DNA from: Ischnura elegans
Taxonomy: Eukaryota > Arthropoda > Insecta > Odonata > Coenagrionidae
Length of the DNA stretch: 64,000 nt
Assembly: GCF_921293095.1 (NCBI RefSeq)
Contig: NC_060248.1
Location: 137,280,972-137,344,971, forward strand
Direction: 5' to 3'
This document shows, in pieces, positions 54,259 to 64,000 of the stretch. Positions within the stretch are counted from its first letter, which is position 1; each line of letters starts with the position of its first letter. A program made the position numbers and the translations under genes. The notes below the pieces were generated by a model. It had not been told where the DNA came from, searched no databases, and saw only the letters and a list, made by a program, of their open reading frames with translations.

Positions 54259-55068
54259 TTTGGGGAAGAATGGGCAAGCGTGTGTCTTCAATTGAAAGAC
54301 TAATAAGGGTAGAAGTGTTAGTGGAAAATTTCAACTGCGGCGGTATATTAAAAATACTGGATATTTCAGTGGCGTAGCCAGGATTTTGAAATGGGGGGGG
54401 GTTTTCGGAGATTTTGGGGCCCTACCGGGCTTATGTATTGGAGTAATTTCCTTATGGATAACACTCCAGGGCAATGTCCCCTCCTTTTCTTTTGAAGGTT
54501 CGTAAGGGGTGGGGGGGTGTAACCCCGTGGAGAATTTGGGTGGAATGAACGGGAGAGTGGGCCGAAAAATGAATTTTTTTCTAGATCAAATTTTCCCTGT
54601 GAGGTAAAGTTGTCGACTTATATCAGGGTGACAGATTTTTCAAAATCGGATAATATGCCGCCCGAGCCCTAAAGAAAATTCAGGCTGATTACGGAGACAA
54701 AAATCTAGACAGATTAAATTACTACAACTAACAGTAAGCCCAATTCCCACAACATGACTTTCAGCATTGTATTTACGAAGTTTATATTTGAAAAATCGTA
54801 TGGGCTTGCGATGGGTGAAATTCATTTTTTATTACAAGTGTAGGTAAGCCGCATTGCAATTAAAATATCTGGCTGCGTGTGATCTCACTCCATATTTTGA
54901 ATTTTAGAAGCTGAATTAGCCGGATATTACCTACTTTTCCAAGTATTAACCGTGTTTAGTGTCTCCATAGTCCTTCAGAGGGAAATGACTCCGTCAATGA
55001 ATCCTAAACAAGAGTATATTTTGAAATAAATGTATATGCTGGCGTGGAAATGCATGGCAGCGTGAACT

Positions 55069-55133
55069 GATCTACATTTACATGCTACCCCGCAGGCCGC
55101 CTACAAGGCGTGTGGCAGGGGGTGTTAGGATAC
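55069..55133 (-). repeat. LINE 3' tail hairpin, copy 4
   Basis: Plus strand reads CTACATTTACATGCTACCCC, GCAGGCCGCCTACAAGGCGT and GTGGCAGGGGGTGTTAGGAT. GCCGCCTACAAGGCGTGTGGC folds as a hairpin with a GTGT bulge. This is the copy closest to the general form of the tail. Confidence 0.85.
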
Positions 55134-55790
55134 CAGCCATTTACAGATAAAAAGGAAATGCTGTAGCGAAATTACGATTACCATTCATTATACATAGTCC
55201 TTTATTGGTTCGGACGAAAAACAAATTCCCATATATATCCGTTCGGTTAAAAATCTCTCTTAATTTATCGCCTCTATCGCACCTGGAAATATAGTGGGGC
55301 TATAATAATATGATGTTTTCCGTGTCGCTCCCAAAGGTATCCATTCTCAATTGTCCAAGCAATCTAAGCCAAGCGCGCAGCTTCCGAGTCTCCAGCGACT
55401 GCCAGTATCTCCCAGGGACTTCACTTCGTCTGTTGCCTTTCTGTTAATACCATGAACAGCATAAACATGATGAACCTTGCAAAATGTCTACCGCCGTGCA
55501 TATGCTCAGATTAAATTCGAGTCGCCACTCTTGACTACACAAATGAAGGTTGTTTAAATCCGATGATATAGAATTTCAGAGTAATCACTAATTTCACGAT
55601 AAAGTACAGCACCGTCAGCAATTAAACATATTTTACTGCGAATTCGGGAGCAGACCACTGAGTTCTTCTTTGAAGAATATATATACCGAAAAATCCATTA
55701 CATTTACTCAAAGATACAATTTTTTTGGATAAGTTTAGCCGAATACCACCAGTTATATGATAAGTATAAGAAGCAAAGGACCTCCACTTG
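55069..55790 (-). pseudogene. LINE reverse-transcriptase fragment with 3' tail
   Basis: Antisense LINE relic. Upstream part: ICLIADGAVLYREISDYSE, where the usual catalytic box FADDAVLYRE has become IADGAVLYRE. A decayed thumb follows, then LETRKLRAWLRLLGQLRMD, TFGSDTENIILLPHYISRCD and RGDKLREIF, and the shared 3' tail at 55069-55133. The C-terminal block matches 17134-17349 closely (RMDVFKSDTENIILEPHYIS), so it is the same subfamily. Many stops. Confidence 0.8.
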
Positions 55791-55793
55791 TAA

Positions 55794-55954
55794 AGGCCGT
55801 TTTACGATGGCCACGTAATTGAATTGTGAGGTGGATTAATGGAACGCATGGACTTGAGATGACAAAATAGCCCTAATATCGTTCGTGCATTCGCATTCCG
55901 AGATATTAATGCAGTTGTAACCGACGAAATCACGCGCCTCGTGTAAAACGGCCT
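55794..55954. mobile_element. PIF/Harbinger-type MITE, 161 bp
   Basis: The ends are AGGCCGTTTTACGATGGCC and the complement of AGGCCGTTTTACACGAGGC, flanked by TAA (55791-55793 and 55955-55957). The 3-bp duplication and end sequence indicate a PIF/Harbinger MITE; the left end resembles that of the element starting at 58846 (AGGCCGCTTTACACGG). No coding capacity. Confidence 0.85.
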
Positions 55955-56066
55955 TAATGCGACGTGGCGGATATGGAAACGAAACGAAAAGTATATAATC
56001 CTAGACGCATAGGTTTCAGTAGAAAGGGACGAGTACCTTCGTGGGAACATCAAATATCAACTACTG

Positions 56067-56272
56067 TAGGCTGCATTTTCCGCGTTTCACCGCGTCATGG
56101 TTGTGTTGGAGACAACAGTTTCTCTCGCCTTCCAGCAGGCGTCTTTAGGTCGAAGTGCTCATGCCGTGTTTTGGCCGTTATATAGGCATCCCAGTGGTGT
56201 GTGCTGGAATTCAGGAGAAACTGTTGTCTCCAACACAACCGCGACGCGGTGAAACCCGGAAAATGCAGCCTA
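56067..56272. repeat. Foldback, arms about 58 bp
   Basis: Inverted arms TAGGCTGCATTTTCCGCGTT ... CAACAGTTTCTC (56067-56126) and the complement at 56215-56272, with a few mismatches and about 90 bp between. The motif CACCGCGGAAGCCT lies just outside the right arm (56284-56297) and also beside the foldback at 41240 (41219-41232, complement). Boundaries and duplication not fixed. Confidence 0.75.
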
Positions 56273-56527
56273 TATTACCAGCGCACCGCGGAAGCCTTCT
56301 CACCAATATCAAGTACTTATGTTAGACTAAGGGAATATTAATTGGAAACTATTTACAAAAGCAAGATGAAATAACACGTGAAGTCTTCTCGGAATTCCCA
56401 TCAAAACTCTAAATGATCTAATATCTTCGTTCTGTACCACAAATCGAAGAGATTTAGACACGTTTGCATTAATTGAATATTTAATCGTGCTCTTTGTCCG
56501 GCAACCGCAGCAACTGTACCCATGGAT

Positions 56528-56763
56528 CAGTAGCGGATACAGAAAAAAAACTCGAGGGCGCAAAGGATATATTGAGCTTCCTTTAATTTTATCGTAATAA
56601 AAAATTAATCCAGCGAAGTTGAAGAAATATTTATTTAAACTCATTATACACGTATATTAGACAATATCTTACGAAATAAAAATTTGCAATTGTGGTTCTA
56701 CAATATTCGGTAATGGGGGCAGCCCCGGAGGGGTCGCGCGCCCCCCATCTGTATCCGCCACTG
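56528..56763. mobile_element. hAT-like MITE, 236 bp
   Basis: The ends are CAGTAGCGGATACAG and the complement of CAGTGGCGGATACAG, with CATGGAT on the left and CATGGTT on the right as a possible imperfect 7-bp duplication. The right side is rich in G/C runs (GGGGTCGCGCGCCCCCC). CAGTGGCGGAT ends are typical of hAT-like MITEs. No ORF of its own. Confidence 0.6.
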
Positions 56764-57299
56764 CATGGTTACGATATTTTACCGAAAAACTTCAAATAAT
56801 ATATCACGGTGTCGGCAACTTCAGCCCATGGCTAATGAGGGCGAGGTATGAGCCAGGCTTTAAATTTCTGTTACAAAAGATATCAGAATAGTCTATGTTT
56901 CAGCAAAAGATTAAAAACCATTATTTAGGTACTGCGCATATCTGGCATACATTTCCTTTTAATGATTTTGTTATAAAAATATTGCGGGAGGTGGGAATGT
57001 TGTTAAAATTTCCCTCCCACTGGTGCAATAGAAAATACCGAAACTCAATTCCAAACTGCGGCGAAAGTGGCGCCGCTCCATTTGTTGCAATACTTTTGAA
57101 TCCGAATGTACGTGTGCAATTGCTCGCATAATGCATAATGATGGTGAATTACCTATTTCCCTGCCGCAGTCCTGTTCCTACCATTCCTCACTCCACCATT
57201 ATATCCCATTTACATGAGTACCTTAACCTCTGCCTCCTCTATATCTCCTGCATAGGTTTTCTCACCTAACCTACCTCATCTAGCACTTCTTCTCTCCTT

Positions 57300-57560
57300 T
57301 TCATCTCACAGTCACTCCACCTCCTCCATCCTCTGCCATGCATCTTAAGCGCCTACTAAGTCCTCTCTCAGCATTTGTCCATTGGAGAATCAAAATAACT
57401 CTTTGCGCCCTCGTTGACCCTTTTTCATTAATTACTGCCTCCTTAGCAAATCTCATTCCATGACTGATTTGTGTATTTTCTTCCAATGCTCTCCCTGTGA
57501 AATGAAGTTGTGTTACGTGCTCAAATGTTTGGCTATGTACTTTCATATTAAGCTCCAAGT
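57300..57560 (-). pseudogene. LINE reverse-transcriptase thumb fragment (weak)
   Basis: Antisense frame LNMKVHSQTFEHVTQLHFTG then RALEENTQISHGMRFAKEAV resembles the ...v.qt..feYLGs.l.ENtqi..EI..RIakA... block of endonuclease-reverse transcriptases (compare 46262-46660, which holds the block just after it). The rest of the 85-codon frame is not recognisable. Moderate confidence only. Confidence 0.5.
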
Positions 57561-58842
57561 TTCTAGCCTGTCAAAGGTTTACGAAGGTTTCTCAAAGGTT
57601 TACGAAACTGCATGATCTCCCTGTGATTAATGTTCAATTTATGTTCCTCACACTGATCATCTGACGCAACTAGAACTTGAAAGTTATAGTGACACGTCGA
57701 TTAGGATCAGGGGCACTTTTGTCACGGAAAATTTGTTTTCTGCTACTTTTCTCTGATTATACCCATCCAAAGAATTAGTTATGCAGTCAGCAGTTGATTC
57801 AACTTCGAGTTCATTATCAAGTAGGTATTTAGCGTTTGAACCAAAATGTCTGGAATCATAAAAAAAATTCTCCGCCAAAAAACTAATCTTTGGGGTGAAT
57901 TACTGAGTAATAATTCCAATTTAAAACGCATATTAAAAGAACCCATAAGTTTACAATGGGGAACTTGCATATATTTTTTTTATTTTTCAGGCGGACAGAA
58001 AATTATTTTCCAAATACAACAAAGAAAAGCGCTTGCAAATCTGAGTTTTCCTTCGCGAGATATTCAATGATAAATATAACGAATTTTAAAGCGCGCCAAA
58101 AACTCCCTCCCCCCCAAGACACTGCCGACGAAGCCTCGATGACGTCATAGGTGCCTAAACATCACACGAAGCTATTGTTATGATTGTTTGTAATAATTGC
58201 CAGCAGTTGTGAGAGCTTCGTTTGTGAGACGTGTTGATTGTTTTCTATTTAAAGATAAATATCCGACGATAGAGGCTTGGAAGCCCTCATATTTTTTATC
58301 ATTTATTACATTTATATCTGTAAAGGGTATAAAATATAAAACTAGAGCAGTTAAACCAAAACTTTTATAATACCTAATACCTATAAATAACATCGTTGTA
58401 GGAGTCTGAGCCACGGCAGTTGGAAGGGGGATACGTTACTTGTAAGTTGATGTTATCGACGGCATAGCATTCAATTAAGTATGTAATTAGAACAATTTTG
58501 ATGTTTGCTAACGTCCGCTATGTTTTAATATGCAATAACTTCATCCATTTATTCGTAGGTACCGGAGAATTTGTCGTTTATGACTACCTGTGCTTGTATT
58601 ATGAGGTGAATTCCAGTCAATACAACTTTCGCTCGCTGATTGGAGACATTTAGGAACATTTTTTGGTGCCAAAATAGCATTATTTTCAACGTGACATCTC
58701 CCGTTAAGCTACTGCTAAAAATCACAGTGCCAGTGGTTGTAATGCACAAAGTTTGACAAGGTTGAAAAATATCGTCCAAGAATTATTGGTGTTCCATAGT
58801 GATTGAATTGAAAAAAGTGCTATTACGCTATCGATAAATGTC
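57561..58842. other. No recognisable gene
   Basis: AT-rich; short frames only, no terminal repeats seen. A C-run lies near 58109-58115. Confidence 0.4.
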
Positions 58843-58845
58843 TAA

Positions 58846-59870
58846 AGGCCGCTTTACACGGTGAATGATAATTCGAAAGATTTTCCGAAAGATCATTTGA
58901 ATGACCATCATTCACCTTGTATAACGGAAATTCCCTGCATTCGAATGATCTTCCGAATGAAGTTTCAGGCCTGTTCTAATTTGCTTGAATGATTTCCGTG
59001 AATGATATGAGCGCACGGCGTCCATCTTGCCATTTGCATCCACCTCGGAATTTTAAGATCATACATAAAAAATTTGGAAGCAAAGTAACCCCTGAAATTG
59101 CTCAAAAAATTAATGTTCTTTGAGAGAACAGAAATTCACAAACATCAATTGTCTAAACTGGGTAATTTGGAAATAACATTCGGGATATTTAAGGAATAAA
59201 AACGTTGTTTTTCTCCTCGATTGCGTCTATATTTTGTTTAATTTACAATTATTAAAGTATATTTCATGATTTAAGCGCTTAAGTTTGGGGTGAGAGTCCC
59301 AATTAATGACTTATTCTCTGTTTATTCGGTGAACACAGTAGAACGAAAACGAACCGCTACGTTATCTTGGCTCACCTATGAGATCACAATATTGCCTATC
59401 TCTAATCATTCAAGGAACACACCCCAATGAAATTTCGAGCATGTCCTAATTTGCTTGAATGATTCCGTGAATGATATGAGCGAACGGCGTCCATCTTGCC
59501 ATTGGCACCACCTCGGAATTTTAAGATCATTTATATAAACTTTGGAAGCATGGTAACTCATGTGATAGCTCAAATAATTAATATTTACTTTGAAAGAAAG
59601 TAAATTCACAAACATTAATGCTCTAAATAGGGTAATTCGGAAAAAACATTCGGGATTTGTAAAGTTCCAAAATTGTCGTTTTTCTCATCGATTGCGTCTA
59701 TATTTTGTTTAATTTTCAATTATCAAAGTATACTTAATGATTTGAACGCTCAAGTTTGGGGTGAGACTCCTAATTAATGGCAAAATCTCTGTTTATTCGG
59801 GGAGCACATTCCAAGCAAAACAAGGCGTGACATCATATTGGCCCACTTAGGTAGTCACAATCTCACATGG
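58846..59870. mobile_element. PIF/Harbinger-like MITE relic with tandemly duplicated core
   Basis: The left end AGGCCGCTTTACACGGTGAA is preceded by TAA (58843-58845), as for a PIF/Harbinger element. Next comes a short palindromic zone (GGTGAATGAT ... ATCATTCACC). Two tandem copies of a core of roughly 400-460 bp follow, starting at about 58971 and 59441; each begins near TTTGCTTGAATGATT..CGTGAATGATATGAGCG and contains CACCTCGGAATTTTAAGATC and TTGCGTCTATATTTTGTTTA. The same core lies once inside the 18356-19264 MITE. The expected right end is not found, so this copy is truncated or rearranged. Confidence 0.65.
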
Positions 59871-60186
59871 GTTCCTACAAGTCAAGGGGCAAACCCCATA
59901 AGCTATCCCATGAATGCCACAGTCCAATTTTTTCCCCTGCATCGTTATTTAAAGAACAGTGAATTCTCTGTGGTGAATAATTCTGCTACTCATAAAGCCT
60001 TTAACTGTAACTGCGCACAATATCCCACATCTTCTCAGATATCTTGAGAGCCTTCGTAGCCTTGGAAAATTATTAAAAGTGTGACAAGTAGGCCATTGGC
60101 CTGGTGGTAATATGTTCATATGATGAAAGAAAACAATAGAAAACATTTAAAAAACAATAGAAAACATTATAAAAAGCCCTTGGCCC

Positions 60187-63002
60187 CTACTTCTTCAACC
60201 GCTTTTTAAAAATGTATAATTTTTTCGGGAAGGACTCAAATAGTTTTGCTGGTAGATCGTTCCAGTCCCTTATGGTCCTAGTCAAGAAGGAGAACTGCTT
60301 CGCATTTGTCCTTTGTGATCGGCACTTTATCTTGAACTGGTGATCATTTTTTCCAACAAAGCTGGGTTTTGATATGTCCTTCCCTAATTCTTTCCATCCT
60401 TTTTCCCCACTCATTATTCTAAACATGCCACATAGCCTGCTTCTTTTCCTCCTCTTTTGTAAACTCTCCCACCTTAAAACTCTGAGCATTTCTGAAAGAC
60501 TTTCCGTTTTTATGCTTTCCCAACACATTCCTAGCAGCTTTTCTCTGCACCTTCTCCAATTTCTTGACCTCTCCTTAAAAATGAGGGTCCCAGACATGAG
60601 ATGCGCACTCTAATGTTGGTCGTACTAGGGTTGTATAGACCATTTCTTTGGTGGCCCTGGTGCTTCCTCTGAGGTTTCTCATCACCCAGTGCAATACTTT
60701 AATAGATTTTTTGATTGTGTGCTCTACGTTTAAACCCCATCCTAAATTCTTAGATAAATGGACTCCTAAATATTTAAAGCTGTTAGATATTGGAATTAAA
60801 CTACCCGAAAGTTCATAATTTCTATTTCCGCATTTTATTCTGTTGCTGAAGTTAACATATTTGCATTGATTTGGATTTATTTCCATCCCGTTTCTAGATA
60901 CCCAATCCATTAATTTGTTTAAGTCATGCTGAAGAGTTTCCTGATCAATTTTATGTTCTATTTTCCTATAAATAATACAGTCATCCGCAAAAAGCCTTAT
61001 ATTAGAATCTATATTTTCCGGGAGGTCATTTAGGTATACTAAAAACAATAAAGGTCCTAATACGCTTCCTTGAGGAACACCGGACGTTACTCTAGCTGTC
61101 TCTGAGCATTTATCCCCTACCTTAACTCTTTGTGTCCTGCCCTTGAGGAATTCATCGGTCCACAAGATGACTCTTCCATCTATTTCCATTGGCAACTGCC
61201 TCATCTTAAGCATAAGCCGTTCGTGATCAACTTTATCAAAGGTCTTAGAAAAATCGACTATTACCGCGTCTAATTCTTTTCCCGCATCTACTAAGTCGGC
61301 AATTTCATGGCAAAACCCTAACAGTTGGGTTTCAGGTGAGTGTCCTTTTCTATATCCATGTTGGCGGTTATACAACCAATTCTCGCATTCCCATAAATCC
61401 CAAAGGTAATTTGCTATGATCTTTTCTAACAATTTGCATGCTGCAGAAGTTAGGCTAACCGGTCTATAATTTTCCACTAGATCTTTATCTCCTCCTTTGA
61501 ACATTGGTATTACTCTGGCCTTCTTCCAGTCACTTGGTAAGGCATTGTTGATCATTGTAACATTGAATAAATGGTATATGTAATTCGAAACGGCCAAGCC
61601 ACCCAATTTCAATAAATCGATAGAAATTCCATCGGGTCCCAATGACTTATTTTTTCTCATTTTTCTAATGTTACCGAAAATTTCTGACCTCGAAGTTTTA
61701 ATCAGTCTCGAAATAACCAAATCTTGGTCTTCCTGTTGTCCTATTATTTGGGTTACATCAGTAATTTTGTCCGTTCTGGTTTCTATCCGTGAGAAAACAC
61801 TAGCGTACCAATTATTGAGTGCAATGGCATTCTCTTTGTCATCTGTGATTATGGTTCCTTTTTCGTTTTTTAAAACTTCTATTGTTCTCTTATTATCACT
61901 CCGTTTCCTCATGTATTTAAAAAAGCATATTGTCATTATCTTTAGAAATTGTGTTTTGCAAAAAAAAATTCTTTGGCAATTTTCTCCTATTCAATGTGCG
62001 TATCATCATTTTGTACTTTTTTAGTGAATCCGAGCTTTCGTTCCGTTTCCTATGACTAATCCTAACTTTTCTCTTTAGTGATCTGATAGTTTTGTAGTAA
62101 TATTCGGGATCAGTACTTGCTTTGATGACTTTTTTGGAACAAAGAGGTTTAATCCTTCTTCCAATATCTCCTTAAAATTGCCCCAGATTTTTTCTACGTT
62201 TTGACCACCGCTCACCCACTCAGGGTACCTATTCCTCATAAAAGGCTGGAATCCAATACTGTCCCCACGACTGTATTGCCATATTATCTTTTTCTTTTGC
62301 GCCGCCTCACCCTAGGCTTCATCCCATTTGAGATATGCACACATGGCTAAATGGTCGCTAATTCCCGGAAAGACATCGACTCTCCTCACCCAATTGTCTG
62401 GCCTTAACAGCATGACGTCAAGGGTGTTTTCTCCGCGAGTGGGTTTATTTACGGCCTGTACAAAACCCTCTTCATTTATGAGACGGTTGGCTACTTCCTG
62501 TGCCCGCCCACCCCCTACTATGACCTCTTCACCAGACCACCGAATGCCGGGGAGGTTTAAGTCTCCTGCTATGAGAATGTGTCCCTCTGGGTTTTCTGAA
62601 CAAACATCCGCTACAATGTCGACTGATCCCATTCCTTCGTTTGGGCTTCTGTACACCGATATTACTTTAAAATATTTCCCTTCTTTCTTATTTTTTACTA
62701 GGACACACATCATCTCGCAATCGTGTATCTTATCACTCCAGAGAGCTTATTACTTTTTTACGAACACAGATAAATATACCTCCTCCTCACCCATCCCTAT
62801 CCCTCCTGTAAACGCTATAATTTTGCGGAAAAATCTCGTTTGTCGTAATATGATCACCAAGCCAGGACTCCGTGCCGATCACAGTGTCGGGATTACATGC
62901 GTCAATCAGCGTCTCAAACTCCCTAACTTTATTTATAATACTACGAAAATTAACCATCAAAACTTTTAAGCCCTTACCTTTATTTTCACCAAACTCGACC
63001 AC
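60187..63002 (-). pseudogene. LINE ORF2 (endonuclease-reverse transcriptase), lightly damaged
   Basis: Antisense ORF2 of the LINE reaching the window end. Endonuclease: VLMVNFRSIINKVREFETLI, TVIGTESWL (63002-62787), a break near 62770, then VISVYRSPNEGMGSVD, ILIAGDLNLPGIRWSG, NKPTRGENTLDVMLLRP and GISDHLAMCAYLKW. A frame-broken linker lies at 62310-61940. The reverse transcriptase is open for 453 codons (61936-60575): NKSLGPDGISIDLLKLGG, ENYRPVSLTSAACKLLEKI, VDFSKTFDKVDHERLM, VTSGVPQGSVLGPLLFLVY, LFADDCIIYRKIE, VHLSKNLGWGLNVEHTIKKS. The C-terminus (60597-60187) includes FLTRTIRDWNDLPAKLFES and ends FKKRLKK. Three to four frame breaks in all. Confidence 0.92.
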
Positions 63003-63061
63003 TTCCCGTGATTCACTCTCTTCACCTCTTTCAAGCTCGGGAGTTCCACCTCCTGCACGCG

Positions 63062-63974
63062 TTACAAGTTTCCCTGATCACAGACCTTATGTGCAATGTT
63101 TTTAAACAAGTTGGCCATAATCTGCGATCCTTTCCTGCTTAAATTCACTCCATCACGGCCCAAATGCCTGTCACCTATCCAACAATTAGGGTCAACAAAT
63201 GTCATCCCTTTTTGCGAGTAGACCCACTCGATGCGCTCATTGATACGGTCGATTCTCCTATAGTACATATCCCTTGTCCGAAGAATACCCCTAAATACAA
63301 TTTTGGCCTTTTTAAACTTATTTTTGGCCGAAGTTGCTAAATCCCAAATAAAACCAATTAAATGGTCGTCAGACTTAGCACTTCTTAAGTCATTTGTCCC
63401 CACATGGATTATCACTACACTTTCACTTTCATCATCATTACTTGTCATTTCACTGATTTTTCTGTCCAGCTGTTCCGTTCTTATCCCTGGGAAACACTGT
63501 ACACCCACCCCACCCTTTGCCTGAAAGCCACCAGCAAGCCGTATGATAGAATCTCCTATTATTTTCACACGGGGCAGCACTGCCTCCACCAAAGTCACTC
63601 CCTCCCCACCATCTTCCACCTGCGGACACTCTTCTATCTCCTGTCTCCTGCTTCGCCATTCCATTCTCCCTCTCCCTCGATTATTCTTCTTCTCCTGCCT
63701 AAGGATGCTCCTCCTTGTCTCCCCCTTTCAGCGCACTCTTGTCTGCATTATCACCGTCAAATTTCTCCCTCGTAGTCCTGGATTCCTCGGATTTCCTTCC
63801 TCCGAACCCTCGGCCAGTGCAGGCGTCGCCTTTGAGGCGCTTATCCAGCCGCAGCTTCATTTCTGCGATTTCTGCTTTTAGTCCAACGTTTTCAGCAGTC
63901 AAATCAATTATTTTACTTTGGGCTTTTTCTAGCTCCGCCTGCAACCACTCAAGAGCTTCCGCTTTCTCCTCCAT
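63062..63974 (-). pseudogene. LINE ORF1 with coiled coil and SGNH esterase domain
   Basis: ORF1 of the same LINE. An N-terminal coiled coil (63974-63699: EALEWLQAELEKAQSKIIDL, NVGLKAEIAEMKLRLDKRL) with a basic/acidic linker is followed, after a frameshift near 63690, by an SGNH/GDSL hydrolase domain (63664-63062). Block I is VKIIGDSIIRLAGG (Ser nucleophile), block III VVIIHVGTNDLRS, and block V DRHLGRDGVNLSRKG. The Asp of the DxxH catalytic pair is present but the His position is Asn. Esterase domains occur in ORF1 of CR1- and L2-type LINEs; their role is debated (membrane or lipid contact has been proposed). The 5' end may lie beyond the window. Confidence 0.88.
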
Positions 63975-64000
63975 AACTCTCCGACTTTTCTGAATTTCAC

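Larger units (their letters stand above)
51421..55068. other. No confirmed gene; candidate first exons and G-run repeats
   Basis: Contains an ATTGGTTTGACGCAGCTCTC repeat start (51509), two TATA-plus-splice-donor arrangements (52477-52555 and 54098-54258), and G-run-rich pieces resembling ends of hAT-like repeats (CCAGAGGCGGAACCAGGATT near 53528, AAGGCCGTATCCAGGATTCT near 53568, CAGTGGCGTAGCCAGGATTT near 54369). A 189-codon frame at 53808-54377 has no recognisable motif and is not called as a gene. Confidence 0.4.

Noticed and set aside
53808..54377. 189-codon open frame on the plus strand
   Set aside because: No recognisable domain, low-complexity composition, and it runs straight into a G-run repeat; more likely chance in a locally GC-rich interval.
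62328..62969. 213-codon plus-strand frame
   Set aside because: Shadow of the antisense LINE endonuclease, which has all expected motifs.
1..64000. LTR retrotransposon, endogenous virus or CRISPR array
   Set aside because: I found no paired LTRs, primer-binding site, protease/integrase motifs or regularly spaced repeats; all reverse transcriptases seen are non-LTR or Penelope type.

Overview
The window looks like a stretch of a large, AT-rich arthropod (probably insect or arachnid) nuclear genome made almost entirely of transposable elements in different states of decay. The basis is the mix of families: several animal non-LTR retrotransposon (LINE) clades, a Penelope relic, Transib, Tc1/mariner-like, hAT, PIF/Harbinger, piggyBac and THAP/P-like DNA transposons, and no operons or bacterial signals. 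I found no convincing host protein-coding gene, no rRNA and no functional tRNA. Species assignment from sequence alone is not possible.

Layout. 0.2-4.0 kb: antisense LINE (ORF1 + ORF2) with several breaks. 4.0-4.55 kb: restriction-like-endonuclease tail of an R4/Dong-type LINE, split by a 286-bp hAT MITE with a perfect 8-bp target duplication. 5.47-10.23 kb: a LINE C-terminus split by a 4.19-kb Transib element with about 1-kb, nearly identical inverted arms, CACAGTG ends and a perfect CGGCG duplication; removing it restores the LINE reading frame. 10.8-15.2 kb: pieces of four further LINEs. 15.2-17.5 kb: two related LINEs head to head, one carrying a 131-bp palindromic MITE. 18.36-19.26 kb: PIF/Harbinger MITE. 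19.6-23.45 kb: nearly full-length CR1-like LINE with a PHD-type finger in ORF1. 23.59-26.58 kb: apparently intact Tc1/mariner-like transposon with a 504-aa DD85E transposase and about 115-bp inverted repeats, the only fully open transposase in the window. 26.9-31.0 kb: LINE split by a 2.07-kb element with CCCAG...CTGGG ends. 31-32.4 kb: another LINE. 33.0-33.45 kb: Penelope relic. 34.5-35.1 kb: hAT-like element. 39.5-43.7 kb: 4.1-kb element with a 7-bp duplication and a THAP-domain relic, itself carrying nested foldback and 862-bp elements. 45.4-45.6 kb: tRNA-like SINE heads. 46.3-49.7 kb: LINE, repeat-encoded protein and piggyBac relics. 51-60 kb: sparse relics and MITEs. 60.19-64.0 kb: long antisense LINE whose ORF1 carries a coiled coil and an SGNH esterase domain.

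How the parts relate. Elements are nested in one another, so the LINEs act as dated landing sites: hAT, Transib, PIF/Harbinger and CCCAG-type elements each interrupt older LINE reading frames, which lets the pre-insertion frame be read. LINE relics would have depended on their own reverse transcriptase and endonuclease; the MITEs lack transposase and would have needed enzymes supplied in trans. Most promising for follow-up are the long-armed Transib, the DD85E transposon, the CCCAG/CTGGG family with 2-bp CA/TG duplications, the THAP-containing element, and a MITE core shared between elements with different ends.
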